Positions 22,367-34,234 of a stretch of DNA of 64,000 nucleotides are shown piece by piece. The number at the start of each line of letters is the position of its first letter. The first letter of the stretch is position 1. The notes beneath the pieces were generated by a model. The model did not search any database and was not told the DNA's origin. It was given only the letters and a program-made list of their open reading frames with translations. The position numbers and the translations under genes are program-made. The stretch comes from Trichosphaerium sp. ATCC 40318 (lineage: Eukaryota; Discosea; Flabellinia; Trichosidae), in the NCBI GenBank assembly GCA_038496445.1, contig JALMLS010000009.1:62001-126000 (forward strand), read 5' to 3'.

Positions 22367-23894
22367 ATGGCATACGACGGACGCGGCGTTGACGCTATTT
22401 TGATACCACCACGCCTAAGAGACAAGCTAAAACGTAAAGGCTATCAAAAAGAAGCCGATTTTGTTGATGTTAGGCCTGTGGCGCTTTCAAGAGGTATTTA
22501 CGTCGATTTATACCATTTAATAACGTTTCTGAACAGAAATTGGTTGTACGCCCAAAGAAGCCATGCAAATATTACGTGCGGTTAAAAACCCAAGTACAAA
22601 CACGCCTGCCATTGATGTAGAGCAACCAACTCATTGTTAGTATTTACTGGAAACCAGAAAAACTTTACGCTAACGACTGTAGCCACAAACAATCACCTGA
22701 GAGGAAAAACGGCGTTTCAGGTACTCGAACAAGAAAGTAACCAACAACCAATTGTTACATTCTGTAAATCGCTGGATACTATACTAGGAGGTGGTACGCA
22801 TTGATAGGCGTACGTATACGCGAAAAATAATTAAGCTTGTAAAGGTGTTCCCATCGGTCGCGTAACTGAGTTCTGTGGTGTGCCAGGTATCGGTAAGACG
22901 CAAATGGGGTACGTAACGCTCCACGTCAACGTTGATTTAAACGTGCAAAGAAAATGACAAAATGTAGCATGCAACTCTCGTGTAATGTGCATATACCAGA
23001 CGAAATGGGAGGTGTCGGAGGTGAAGCCATATATATAGATACTGAAGGTAGTTTCATGCCAACACGATGCAGTGAGATAGCAGGAGCACTCGCCAAACAT
23101 ATTGATGGCTGCATGGTAAGAATGTTTTATTTTTCTCCAACTTGGTCTGTATCTTTATCTCTTCTCCTGCTTACCGCTTTGATAGGAGCCTGTTGATGAA
23201 GATAACTCAGAGGAGGTATTAAAGTCTATATTGGATGGTATACACTACTGGCGTATACATGATTACATTCAACAAATTGCACTTATAAATATCCTTCCTT
23301 CTTGGCTTGATGAGCATCCAGGAGTAAGACTTATTGCAATTGATAGTATAGCATTTCACTTTAGGTACTTTCTACAAACTTTACTAAATATTTATCACGT
23401 GATTTTTGTTTATTCACACGTGTTTTGTTTTTTAAAGGCATGGGTTTGAGGATAAGATGGCTTTGAGAACAAGAGTTCTTAACTCTATAGCGATGAAGCT
23501 TCAGTATATTGCAGAGAAATATCAACTTGCGGTATGATACGAACAGCTTTTTTTTTTTACTTCCTTCTCATTCTTCCTCACTGATTATATCTTTTAGGTT
23601 GTTGTTATAAACCAAGTCACAACAAAAATAGAAGGTCCTCTACAAAAAGCTAGACTTGCACCCGCTTTGGGGCATAGTTGGGGTCATGCGTGTACGTTAA
23701 GACCAAAGTTTTTGTTGTACCTTTTTTTATTTGTGGTTCACAAAAATAATGTACTTGTAGGTTCGTTGAGGATTAACTTATATTGGGAAGGTAGTAGCAG
23801 AAAAGCTTTCTTGCTAAAATCACCACAAAACCAGCAAATGTCTGCGTCTTATTTGGTTACTCCAGAGGGTATAAGGGACTTACCAGAGCAATAG
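22367..23894 (+). CDS. RAD51C: RAD51C, RecA-family recombination ATPase
   Basis: The protein starts MAYDGRGVDAILIPPRL. It carries the N-terminal helical region (EIGCTPKEAMQILRAV), then LDTILGGGACKGVPIGRVTE and the Walker A box CGVPGIGKTQM. After these come GEAIYIDTEGSFMPTR, the Walker B strand RLIAIDSIAFHFRH, DKMALRTRVLNSIA, VVVINQVTTKI and PALGHSWGHACTLR, and the end GIRDLPEQ. Order and motifs match RAD51C rather than RAD51 or DMC1, notably LPSWLDEHPGVRL and the ALGxSWGH box. It acts with other RAD51 paralogues in homologous recombination. About eight introns are removed, with GTACG, GTACT and GTATG donors; the one before HGFEDK contains two CACGTG sites. Confidence 0.93.
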
Positions 23895-24215
23895 TTTCAG
23901 CCACAAAAAAAAATGTACATAAAAAAAAACCAAAAAACGCTTCTGTATTTTGCGAAACCCTTGTTTGTTCTTATCAGTCCAAAACTTGCATCAATCAAAA
24001 TACAACAATACCAAACATGAAAAATTAGAACACATTTTATTAATAGAATAAGTCACGCGCTTAGTAAATAGATACAGTAAGAGTAAAATACAATACTTCA
24101 TGTTTCTTTTTTTTTTTCAAACGCAGAAACACAAAACGACCATCTACGAATTATATACAACGCTATATCTTTACCTTTGTTTGCGTATACTTCCACAACA
24201 ATTTTGAGGGAAGAT
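23895..24215. other. Convergent intergenic gap
   Basis: AT-rich sequence between the stop codons of RAD51C (plus) and the aquaporin gene (minus), with several A- and T-runs. Nothing else is seen. Confidence 0.5.
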
Positions 24216-25965
24216 CTATGATCCTTCAAAGTGCATCCTTGTAGAGGTGTGATTATACGCTGCATTTACAGTGGATATTAAAGGGTCTGATTCTTCTCTT
24301 TTCTTAGTGCGTAATCGCCAACTAGCGGAATTAAACAAACTGTGTACTTGATAAAGACGTACCTGAATACAAACTCATACAAGAACCCTCCCGCTAAGGC
24401 ACCAATTGTTGGACCTAGTGGTATTTCAGGAACAACTACTTGTAATCTATAAAAAAATTTGACCTGAAATGTACACCCAAAATCCGTTTCTGGGTCCTGG
24501 AAATGCCATGCTGTTCCATCCAGCTAAAATCGTTCGTATGAGGACTAAAAGATACCAGCAGTAGTTGCTTGATGCCACATACCCAAAAAACATACAATCC
24601 TTGGACCAATATCACGTGCAGGGTTAAAGCAAGCCTTTTACAAAACAAGGTAAACACTTTGGAGTACACTGTGGAAAGTAATCTCGTACCATTGTTAATG
24701 GAGCAAAAATACATATGAGACAAGCTACAGTGAATCCAATAAAAAATGGAGCCATACCTAAGTACTTTTTTAAAAAAGTTGCAATAAATGACGATAAAGC
24801 AAAAAAAGAAATATAATCACGACTGCCTGTACCTTTGATAGTTGGTGATAAATCTTTATTACGCTCATCAGTAAATGTGAATACTACCATTATCATAATT
24901 AAAGTTCCAAATGCTTCAATACACATAGCTTCAATGGAAGTAACCAAAGAATCGTCTATACAAGAAAATAATAAGAAAATTATATCAACTCACAAAAAAA
25001 AACCATTGTGGTACTTGTACTCGTGCCAAAGATTTGAGGATTTGGGAACTTTTTGTGTGTGAGTTATATGAATAATACTGTAATACATACGTAACAGCCA
25101 AACATCATAGCAGATAACTGACTCCCTACAAAGACAACAAGTGAGGTTGATAACAAAAAAAGATTAAAAAAAAAAATTAAACCCAGCGAGGTACCTTGCT
25201 GCCCTCTTGTCAACTTATTATCCTTCTCGAACTTTGCTATTAATTTACGATAACTGCCTGACAAAAAAAAAAGATTAACTCAACGAAAGGCCTTTCTCAG
25301 CGTACCAAAAACTGCAGCTGAAGCAAGTACAGCGCCAACAAATTGAGCACAAACATATACGAACAGTTTTATCCTTTGTTGAATCATCAGTACTTACTGG
25401 TATATCAGAACATACCACGTCATTCTTGAGCGCTTTTTACGCCATATAAGAAACGCCAGTGAAACGACAGGATTCAACTAACGAGCAAGTTTAATAATGG
25501 ACAGAAAAGTAAACTAACGCGTCTTACGTGGGCTCCTATGGATTAGTAAGTAAATTAGGGTATCTTGTATCTTATTTACATTACCTGATGTGGAATCTGA
25601 AAGATAAATTGCTAGAGTAATACCAAACGCCCAAACGGAGCCAGTCTGAGCAAACTAAGTTATTTTCATTACATTTGACAAACTGTATTGCCTGATATAT
25701 TCCTATGGCTTGCGTAAGCTGCTTGAGTGATTTTTACGCTTGCTTACCCTCCACTGCGTTCGTTGTTAGAGTAATGGCGTTCTAGGCGTAATTCAGCGCA
25801 TAAGTGACAAATAAGCGCTCCGTACGATGCTAGTCCCTATAAACACTAATATAAACGTTCCTAGAACCTCAGCAAAGAAGCTAATAAAAGTTATGGCTAA
25901 AATAAGCTAAGCAAGCACTACCAATGAACTAGATTGCTTTCTGAGGCAGCACGTAACGTTTTCAT
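24216..25965 (-). CDS. Aquaglyceroporin (MIP family)
   Basis: Minus-strand exons give the MIP order: FISFFAEVLGTFILVFIG in TM1, then the first half-helix LNPVVSLAFLIW and QFVGAVLASAAVFG. The next exons give YRKLIAKFEKDN, EAMCIEAFGTLIMIMVVFTF and FFIGFTVACLICIF. The second half-helix follows: MACFNPARDIGPRI. Next come WNSMAFPGPRNGFWVY, PLGPTIGALAGGFLYEFV and a polar tail ending HFEGS. Asp after NPAR is the mark of glycerol-conducting members. The first box is NPV rather than NPA. In the second box, GCACGTGAT is coding sequence (Ala-Arg-Asp), not a donor. The start (MKTLRAASE) is approximate because the first intron is not firmly placed. Confidence 0.88.
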
Positions 25966-26176
25966 GGCCTCAGTACAAGTCACAATGTCCGGAAATGAAA
26001 ACTGAGACGACTTTTCATGTTTGGGAACTCTTGCTCGTTCTTTAACAAATTTCGCTAACACTTTTCAAAATAAGTGTTATTATACTTACAAGGGTGGTTC
26101 ATTTTACCCTTCAGATGAGGTTGCATTACTGGCAAGTGTGAACTTACTTTTCGCTACCACGTGCGCAATTGGTACT

Positions 26177-27965
26177 TCAAGAGATAGTACAACGCTTTTC
26201 TTGAACTGGTTCAGGCATTGGTTGGTTATAGCGTTTCGGTGGAGGTGGTTCCGGTACATCCATACCCAAAGTTTCACGGGCATATCTAAAAAATTATGTG
26301 AGAAACAGAACATAAAAAAAAACATACTTTCGAAGCTGTGCAAGAAACCCATTGTTAGGACCTAAATTACAAATTATTAATCTATGTAACTCTGCGAAAG
26401 CATAAAAAACCCAGACGTACGAACACGTGGACGCCTCTCTTTGATATACTCAAGTACATCATCAGGTGTCTTATTCATTTTCTTCATCAAATAAGCAGCT
26501 ACAATTGTAGCACTTCTCGATACTCTAAACAAAATGATGAACTCTAGGTATCATATACGTTGTAAACAAATAACTCACCCTGCTTGACAATGAACCAGTA
26601 TACCTCCATCATTGATACCATTCTCTATAATGGCAAACGTTTCTTCGAACAAGCTTATTAAATCCTGTGAATCTAGAGCAAACAACAATAGTCAATCTCC
26701 GAAATGTCGTGCACGTGTACTTTAATAAATTGTCAGAGTAAAAAATAGTACCTACATCGTTCACATCTATACGATTATAGGTGAACAAGTCAGGATAATA
26801 CGGTTTGACAAAGCTGACATTCATAGCACTCAAAACATGTTTAATTTTTCCCTTTAGAAAATGTCTATTTGCAGATGCATCTAGAGAACCCAAATACAAC
26901 CCTATAACGTAAAAACAAGTTATAAAAATAGATCTACAGCATTGACTCACCTGGTAGAATCTCATCAACTAGTTGGTCGTCGTACATAATAAAAAGAGAT
27001 GGATTTTTTGATACAACAACCTTAGCCTAAAGGGTGGAGTTTAATACTAGTAAGCTATAATAAAAACAGTCTTATGTCATAGCTCTCTAACCTACCTCTT
27101 CAACAAAGCATATTGGGTTATTACAAATGCTTAAACTACTCAAATTGGGCATTGACACTATCTGATTTGGAAATGTGGTAAAGTCGTTTGATCTAGATCA
27201 TTAAATTACGTTATGTCACTACAGAGTACTCTTTTTTTTAATGAAAAGCTATTTTTAAACGTACTCCAGTTTCAAGTTTTGTAATAGTTTAAGATTTGAG
27301 AATGAATCAGGAAGACTGTCGATGTAATTAAGGTGTGCGTCTAACACTTTAAGATTTGTCAAACTTCCAATAGATTCAGGTAAACTGTGTATCTCAGTCT
27401 GTGCTATATACAACGTAGATAGGTTAGAGAGCTGTCCTAGAGTTTCTGGAATGACATTAAACGCGTTTTCGCTAACTTGAAGGTCTGTCAACGAAGTAAT
27501 CTCGAAGACAACTTCAGGTATTGTTTTAAACTTGTTGTTTGTGATATAAAGTGTTTGTAGTTTCTTCAAGTTTGACATCGATCCTGGTAATTCAGAGAGA
27601 TGATTTAAAGATAATCGTAACCCTTCTAAGTTTGTTAAAGATCCTATTTCGTCTGGAAGTACTTTGATGTTGTTTCTATTTGCGGTAAGACTTTCTAGAT
27701 GATGACCAAAGGAAAAAGCGTACTTTGAGAGAAAAAGGTGCGTTAGAGATTTCAGCGAGAAAAGAAAGCTTGGGAGTATCTCTATTTTATTGCAAAACGC
27801 TCTCAGGGTATGTAGCGACTTGAATTCGGCGAGTGAAGCAGGTAAACAAGTAATTGCGTTCCATTCAGCTGTAATCTCTTCTAACTCCTCTGTAGATGCT
27901 CCTGCAAGCTTCTTTGCAAAGCCATTGGTATCTAACTCTATATTTGCTACTCTTAACTTCTTCAT
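26177..27965 (-). CDS. LRR dual-specificity phosphatase ending in a CaaX box
   Basis: The N-terminal half (from MKKLRVANIELDTNG) carries about eight leucine-rich repeats, for example LPDEIGSLTNLEGLRLSLN and IPETLGQLSNLSTLYIAQ. A dual-specificity phosphatase domain follows: LPGLYLGSLDASANR, YNRIDVNDDSQDLI, then the signature ILVHCQAGVSRSATIVAAYL with the catalytic Cys and Arg. The tail is MDVPEPPPPKRYNQPMPEP followed by VQEKRCTIS. CTIS at the very C-terminus fits a CaaX box for farnesylation, which would attach the enzyme to membranes. LRR-DSP proteins in amoebae act as MAP-kinase phosphatases; that role is inferred here. An upstream first exon is possible because the frame stays open to 28025. 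Confidence 0.85.
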
Positions 27966-28095
27966 GTGCGCCAGAAATAGTTCTATTTGTTTGCGTTGTG
28001 GTAAAACAATTTCATGAAAAAACAAACCGTTTTGATAAATTTAATAAACTGGTACGCTATCCCAAGTGGATATTATAAAATACACTATGTATTGA

Positions 28096-28983
28096 TTATA
28101 CATTACATTCGAGATCTTCTCTAGCTTCTATCAATGCTTGTTTATCATCATCACTCAAAGGTATGCCGAAAACATCAAGGAACATTAGTTCTTTACATTG
28201 ATGGATAAGATGCAAGACGCCTTTAAAAGTAGCCTGTGTGACCCTAACATAAACGTTACACTTTCGCTAGTACCTTAAATATGAATTTACGTACATAGTA
28301 ATACGTAAGGACCTAAGCCCCGTCAAATGCTTTGCAATTGAAGCTAGCCCTTTATCTGTAATATATTTACAATGAGATACATCAAGCTGTCTCAAATGAA
28401 CACAACGTCTTGTTATAAATTCAACCATCGTATCAGTAACCCTTCAAAACAAATCAGCATCAATAAAATAAAAAAACAAAAGTTACAGACACTCACGTGG
28501 CAAAACACCCTTTTAATGAAAGTACCCTCAAATGAGGACACTTATTGCCAATCAACCTAACCAAGTTAATACATTACTAATGTAAGCCTTGAATAGGCAT
28601 TGTGCAATTTCTAACCTTAGTATACTATTGCTATTAGCAAGGTCTGCAAGATCAAGTGCTTCTATTTGTGGCACCATGAACTTGCGTAGAATTTTATTGT
28701 TGAGTTTGTTTCCTAGATTCCTCTTTACTTGCTCAAATATTCGTCCTACTGCATTGCCATCTTGTATAGCTTCTATAATCTACGTTGCAAGTTAACATAC
28801 AACAGTATAGTACAGCAGTCGCCGTCTGAAAACGTTAAGCAAACGCACGCTTGGGTCAAGTGTTTTAATTTGCGCAGCTAATCTCAGTATTATCATATTT
28901 TGAAGTGAGGGCACGCTACAATCAGGTACAACGTCATCCATGATTGTATCACCAACATCAAGATGGTTAAACGACTTTCCCAC
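28096..28983 (-). CDS. AMN1-like cysteine-type LRR protein
   Basis: The start at 28983 reads MGKSFNHLDVGDTIMDDVVP. Later exons carry a helical segment (IIEAIQDGNAVGRIFEQV) and CC-type leucine-rich repeats: CPHLRVLSLKGCFAT, VTDTMVEFITRRCVHLRQLD and VSHCKYITDKGLASIAKHL. The protein ends DLECNV. These repeats are typical of F-box/LRR and AMN1-type proteins in ubiquitin signalling. No clear F-box is seen in the N-terminus. One junction near 28800 is not resolved in phase. Confidence 0.65.
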
Positions 28984-29181
28984 GCTCTACAAAGTAGTTA
29001 GTCCCAGTATTGTATAGAAGGTACGTACTAGGGAGAAAGAGTGAGCGTATGTGGCTCTGTACAAAATGTCAGTTTACAAGTTCGTTAAATAATTTCTGTC
29101 GCCGTTTCCAGGCGTACCGTACGAACTCCAGGCCATAAAACTCCTTTAACTCTACATTTATTATTTTTTGATTTGAAGCAG

Positions 29182-29424
29182 TTATACAATCGTACCAAAT
29201 CGTTTCTTGTCATCAGTAAATGATGTAGAGTTAATTAAACACCCTTTTATAACATCTGGTGAGTATGTTTTGCTCAAAATCTTGTAAATTAGCTCTATTT
29301 GTATCCAACCGCCAATATATACGTCTAGTTTGAGTCTTTCGAGCGGTGCATGTCTCAACAAAAAGCATAGCTTTTTAGCCAACGCAATATCCTCACCTCC
29401 TTTTTTACACCCTCTTTCGCACAT
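29182..29424 (-). CDS. N-terminal half of a KptA/TPT1 domain (tRNA 2'-phosphotransferase), truncated
   Basis: The frame reads MCERGCKKGGEDIALAKKL, then CFLLRHAPLERLKLDVY, IGGWIQIELIYKIL and FTDDKKRF. This matches the start of the KptA/TPT1 family (SKxLSxxLRHxP, GLxLDxxGWVxVxxLL, DKKRF). The family transfers the splice-junction 2'-phosphate of tRNA to NAD. A GTACGA donor sits exactly after KRF, where the family continues with an RANQGHS motif. I find no exon with that motif, or with the NAD-binding remainder, in the 200 bp before the next gene. The gene is therefore broken, or its 3' exons are unrecognisable. Confidence 0.55.
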   Translation of the reverse strand: MCERGCKKGGEDIALAKKLCFLLRHAPLERLKLDVYIGGWIQIELIYKILSKTYSPDVIKGCLINSTSFTDDKKRFGTIV

Positions 29425-30314
29425 GTGGAAGCTACTAGTACCACTGGTATCAAATTCTGTTCTTTAATTCTGAAAATTGAGTGTTTTCTACAACTTTTCA
29501 CAGAAACCATGTTCAACGTGACGGCGTAGGTAAGGACGTCATTGCAGTGGTGTCATTTTTTTACTCGATCAGCAAGTAGAGATACGTTACTTTTTGTTCC
29601 GTCAAAGATAACCATCCGACGCTACCAGTCAGTGTTTTTATCAACAAAGTAAAACTTGTGCAAGTTTTCTCAACTACAACCCTTACCAACTACGTATCTA
29701 ACCGCATGTAATTGCCCTGGGTACAATGGTGAGTACACAAATTCAAGATGGCGAACTTCAACGTTTATTTGCGTGACTTCATGTTAACGCACGTTTGTTG
29801 CAATGTTGCGCTGCGAATATCGTTGTAGTGTCACGTTAGTACTTTACCACTGCTCGTGACGTATGTTAGTAAATTAACAAATATTTTGCACGTTACCTTG
29901 TGCATCATGAATATTCACGCCTGCATAAGAAATAAAAAGGTAGTAGAATTAATTACACCAAAAATGTTCTCAAAAGCTGTAGCATGTTCGTAAACACACG
30001 AGACAATTAGTTTTACGCATCTTTTAAAATCACCTGTCAAAGTGTCGGACACCAAAGCCGTAATTATCGGCAAGAGCTCTAAAATGGTCGATATATAATT
30101 TAAGAGCTCTCTCTGTAGGAGAAACTACCATCTCCCTTTACAAAAGAGGAAAAGATTCACATAGAAGTAGGCTTGTGGCCGCAAAAATTTATGCCGCAAC
30201 ATTCGGGTTGTTCGCAAAAGTTGTCCCCTTATTTGCAAGGCGTGAAGCGATGACGTTACGCAGACTTATAACACTAGGTTTGTTATACTACAGTACGTAG
30301 TTAAACCATTTATC
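29425..30314. other. Intergenic, no gene seen
   Basis: About 0.9 kb without a convincing frame on either strand. The 5' exon of the following surface protein may lie in the last 100 bases. Confidence 0.4.
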
Positions 30315-32554
30315 GTGTATTTGAAGCACGTGCCTAGTTTGATACTTCTCTTTAATAAAATTCAGTACATTTATGCTATTATCGTTCTCATAGTACTTGT
30401 AGCAACCCTTGTGTCGTGTAATGAACATGATATTGATTGCAATATCGATTGGGAACCTTTAATCACAGCCTGTAAGCCAGTACTGTCTCAAATAGAGAAC
30501 GCAACAAGACTGGTACATTTTATTTTAAAATGCAAATTAAGTTATTTTGCTCTGTAACCACACATGTTCAAACGATTTTCTAGCCTATTGGAGACGTTGA
30601 ACCAATCCCAACCAAGGATTCTTCTTACCTCATATCAACAGGTAGAATAGAAGGTCTTTGTAAATCAGATGATTCTTGTGGTGTTCTTTTTCATAGGCTT
30701 CACCGACACATTTCTTCTTGCACGAATAGTTTTAACAACGGCTTGATAGACGACGGTTATACCATAAAAAAGCCTGAAACTGACCTAAGTTACATAAGTT
30801 TCCTTCGGGAGCAATGGTAACCTAAACAAAGTTCCGGTTTGCATGTTTTTCTGATTTTTTTTCAAAGTGTTGATAGACGATCACATCATACAGTGTGTTC
30901 CGATACTTCTCTAGAACGTTTTCAGAGTATATCAGATATTGTAGTATCCGAGTGTATCGTGAAAAAGAATATTTTGAAAGAAGGATGCTCAGTTGATTGC
31001 TCAGAAGCGTTGAAGTCTTTTTCCAATATCGCAAGGTTTTGTATTCGCCACCAACATGTTAGAAGTACTCTCGAAAGCTTTAAGCCAATCATTGAACGAC
31101 GAAGAATATCATGTGATGCACTTGAAAAATGTGATGCACTTAGAAGAACAGTTCATCAACTTGGTGATACGTGCAAAGTTGTTTTGCTTGGTGGTGTATG
31201 TTCAAACTCCTAGCTCTACAAGACAGTTTGTTGATACTTTTTCTAGACATGCGAAAGTACTTGCAAGGAATCAAGGGTATCTTTGCGTAGATATATTAAC
31301 TATTGCGCTCATCAAAATGCGAACAACGTACTGACCAGACTGACAACAGAAAACATAGAAATGCTAAGAAAGATTGACAACGGATGTAATATTAAAAGGC
31401 GTGGATCTGTGGATATTTCACATGAAGACGGTGGGAGAGTTTTACGGGCAATAGTAACACGACCAATAGATTTCCCTGGAGTATTTGTTTCCGACGTACG
31501 CAACTATGAGCTATACACTCTTTTGAATCTTTCTCATTTTTTTCGCATTATTTCGGGTTTTACCTTGCTTTATCGGCTAATGGTAACTTTTAGTGCGTCT
31601 CTCATGTCAAGACAAGGTTTGATTCAACGAAGGCACCTTTCGTAGAGTGTAATTTTAGAGGTTGCGAGAATAATACGGAGACAAAGATGGAGATGATATT
31701 TGATCGTGTTTCGGATTGTGAAGAAAGTAACGTGGCTGATCCTGATTCTTGTATTGATACTTTTGATCTTGTGGTTGATGGATCAAGTACAGAATCTTTA
31801 GACATTGGTAGAGGTCAGGTAGACGCTGATAATCATACTGGAGAGCAAAGCGAAGACGCTGTTGATATTGAAACATCCGTACAAATATTGAATGTACAAG
31901 AAAGTTGTCAGATTGGATTTATGCAGAAAGCCGCTGCTACAAACGCAACTGATGTTGATGATATTCAAGTTAATGCTGGTATTGAGAGTATATTATTTCT
32001 ACACCATTGTGTACACGCACGTGCAAACATTACAACGTAAGTGCCCTTCTAACGCTTCAATATCTCCTGGTTTCCACTGATCGATTTCTAATTCTTTTTT
32101 CTTAAGGAGGGTCCTATCTGTTCAAGTACGATGTAGCACAGATTTTGGAGAACTTGAAGACGACCCAGAAAATAGCGGATTTGTTCGCATGACTTGTGGT
32201 TGTGAAGGTATTTTTAGAGCTAAAAAAACAGCAAGATGCACAACTTGGCAGGGTGATTCTAGTATTGTTCCTGTAGATATATCATTGTCTTCTAAGCTTA
32301 GCGCAAGTGTCGAAGACTATCACCCTGTAGGAGACACGATGTTTCAAAGAAGAGTTCTAGCAAGACTTCCAATTGGATTGGAATGTGAAACGCTGGAATG
32401 GGATCCATCTTTATCTCTTAACGAACAAACAATAGCTAGTGAAATACTAAACTCTGAATCACCTACAGCTGCACCATCTTCATCGACTGGATATATTACC
32501 TTATTATCAAGTTGTTTTTTCATTGTATTTTTTGAGTTGATACTCATGATGTAA
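30315..32554 (+). CDS. Cysteine-rich GPI-type surface protein
   Basis: A signal sequence (IYAIIVLIVLVATLVSCNE) leads into segments with regularly spaced cysteines: DCNIDWEPLITACKPVL, GLCKSDDSCGVLFHRL, VDRRSHHTVCSDTSLERF, GCSVDCSEALKSFSNIA and MTCGCEGIFRAKKTARC. An acidic, serine-rich middle (SDCEESNVADPDSC) is followed by a C-terminus of SPTAAPSSSTG plus a hydrophobic stretch, a classic GPI-attachment signal. I recognise no named family. There is no in-frame ATG at the 5' end; a first intron starting GCACGTGCC at 30327 and ending AATTCAG at about 30362 would supply an upstream exon. Several internal junctions are approximate. Confidence 0.6.
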
Positions 32555-32783
32555 ATAAAATCAAAGTAAAGTAGTTTCGACTTTGTTTTTTTTTTGCTTT
32601 AAAAAACCCTTCTTCAACTTTTTGTGTTCCTCGACTTACCTTAGTACGTTTATGACCCTTTGCTTTGTTGTTTGGTACATAAGAGTGTATTGGATAAATA
32701 TATATCATTTAGAAGCAATTTTAAGGGCAAGGGTTTACGGTATGAAACAAGTTTGTATTCTTTTTTTTTTTTTTTTACATTTT
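32555..32783. other. T-rich convergent gap
   Basis: Strongly T-rich on the plus strand, including a run of about 16 T at 32760. It separates two convergent stop codons and probably serves both 3' ends. Confidence 0.45.
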
Positions 32784-34234
32784 TTATCTTCGAACGCCTT
32801 GTTGTTGCGTTGGTTTTATTCTTGTTTTGTATGTTTTGCTAAATTTTTTTTGACATTCTTTATCATGTATTTCCTTCACTTTGTTATGTTTTATAGTTAC
32901 AATAAATAAATGTAAACTTTTCATCAACGTGGACCTATATTTTTGTTCAATATTATTATGTCCTGCTCCTCTTAAATACAATCCAAGTTTTTCAGTTTGA
33001 AGCTTCTTAAACAGCATCTAATGAACCACAAGCGTTAGATTTTTTAATGAAAGGTATGTATATAGTACTTTGCTATGCTTCACTGGAATAATCTGGTCTT
33101 CTTTACCATGTATGATGAGCGTGGGACATTTTATTTTATTAACTTTATCAATTGAACAGAAAATGTCAAAAGGCATTGTGATACCGGACTGCCTAACCGC
33201 TGAAAAGTAAATCCAAAAAGTACAGTATATATATAATATATAAACTAAACGTACCATACAACACGCACAACTGACATCATAGCAGACTTACAACAAAAAA
33301 AAATGAGCGATAAAAAAGTTTAAACTTTTTTTAGTGTACTTGTAAAATCAAGCCGCCTACTTTTCGTTCTGTGGCCAGATGAACACTCGGTCCAGTACCA
33401 ATACTCCGACCATACCTAAAAAGACCCGCCTTAGCCACGATACGTAATTTAAGGAGAAAGCGAACATACACTATAATACTATCAGGGGCAACTCCGCTTG
33501 ATACAAGGAAATTGTAAGCTTAAAATACGATTGTTAGTGCAATCACGTGATGAGAAAATTCGTAATCGACTTCACTTTACCTGTTTTGATATTCGCATAA
33601 CAATACAACTCGTTGGGGTGTACTATAGGCTCACCTATTACGCAATTTTAGATAAAAGGAAGCTTCTTACAGAATTTCTATCTAAATTTTTTTTCATTGT
33701 GTTCGTACCTCGTACTGTTTTACTGTACCCATAGCCTGAGTAATCATAGCACATAACATCAACCTATTACAGTACCTCCGTTAATCACTAGGATCATTTG
33801 CCCGAGGAAACAATACCTGAAGATTCTTTGATAAATACCTAAAGGCGTATGAGAAGGGATACGCAGACACGTGCTTCTAAAAAAATTGAAAAAAAAAAAA
33901 CTTTCATCTTCGTAGTGGTGGGCTTGGTTTCTATGAGAAATCAAGATAATAGACGTCACAGCACGTGAGGAGAATAGAAAAAATTAAATATAGCGTATAC
34001 TAACCTTAACCAAGGCTCAGCCCTACCCAAGTCTTCTGCGTTTCCGTGGGAGTACAGAACAGTAAAGTTGGCTTGTTGAAAAGGGTGTTGTCTAATGTAC
34101 AAAGCGGGTATTCTATGTGCGTAATGGCCGCTGCTGTCCTTTCCTGTTACATGAAGCCACACGGTATCACTTCCATCCTGTTTACCTTGTGGTTTCGGTG
34201 GAGCGAATGCTTTATCATTTACGAAGCTATTCAT
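32784..34234 (-). CDS. ABHD17-like alpha/beta hydrolase
   Basis: The start MNSFVNDKAFAPPKPQG leads to ANFTVLYSHGNAEDLG (oxyanion region), then WLRYLSKNLQVDVMCYDYSG, IVYGRSIGTGPSVHLA with the nucleophilic Ser, and SAMMSVVRVVW. The rest holds FDIFCSIDKVNKIKCPTLI, IHGKEDQIIPVKHSK with the acid, and RGAGHNNIEQKY with the catalytic His. All match the ABHD17/FAM108 family, which removes palmitate from Ras-like proteins. The N-terminal Cys cluster that anchors animal ABHD17 is not visible. A 22-nt microexon (33817-33838) codes for the RYLSKNLQ link. The C-terminus runs on as a basic tail. Confidence 0.85.

Noticed and set aside
24610-24622. GCACGTGAT on the minus strand taken as another GC donor
   Set aside because: It is coding: the triplets give Ala-Arg-Asp of the NPARD motif in the aquaglyceroporin.
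26021-26365. 114-codon plus-strand frame
   Set aside because: It overlaps the 3' exons of the LRR-phosphatase gene on the other strand, which carry the conserved sequence.
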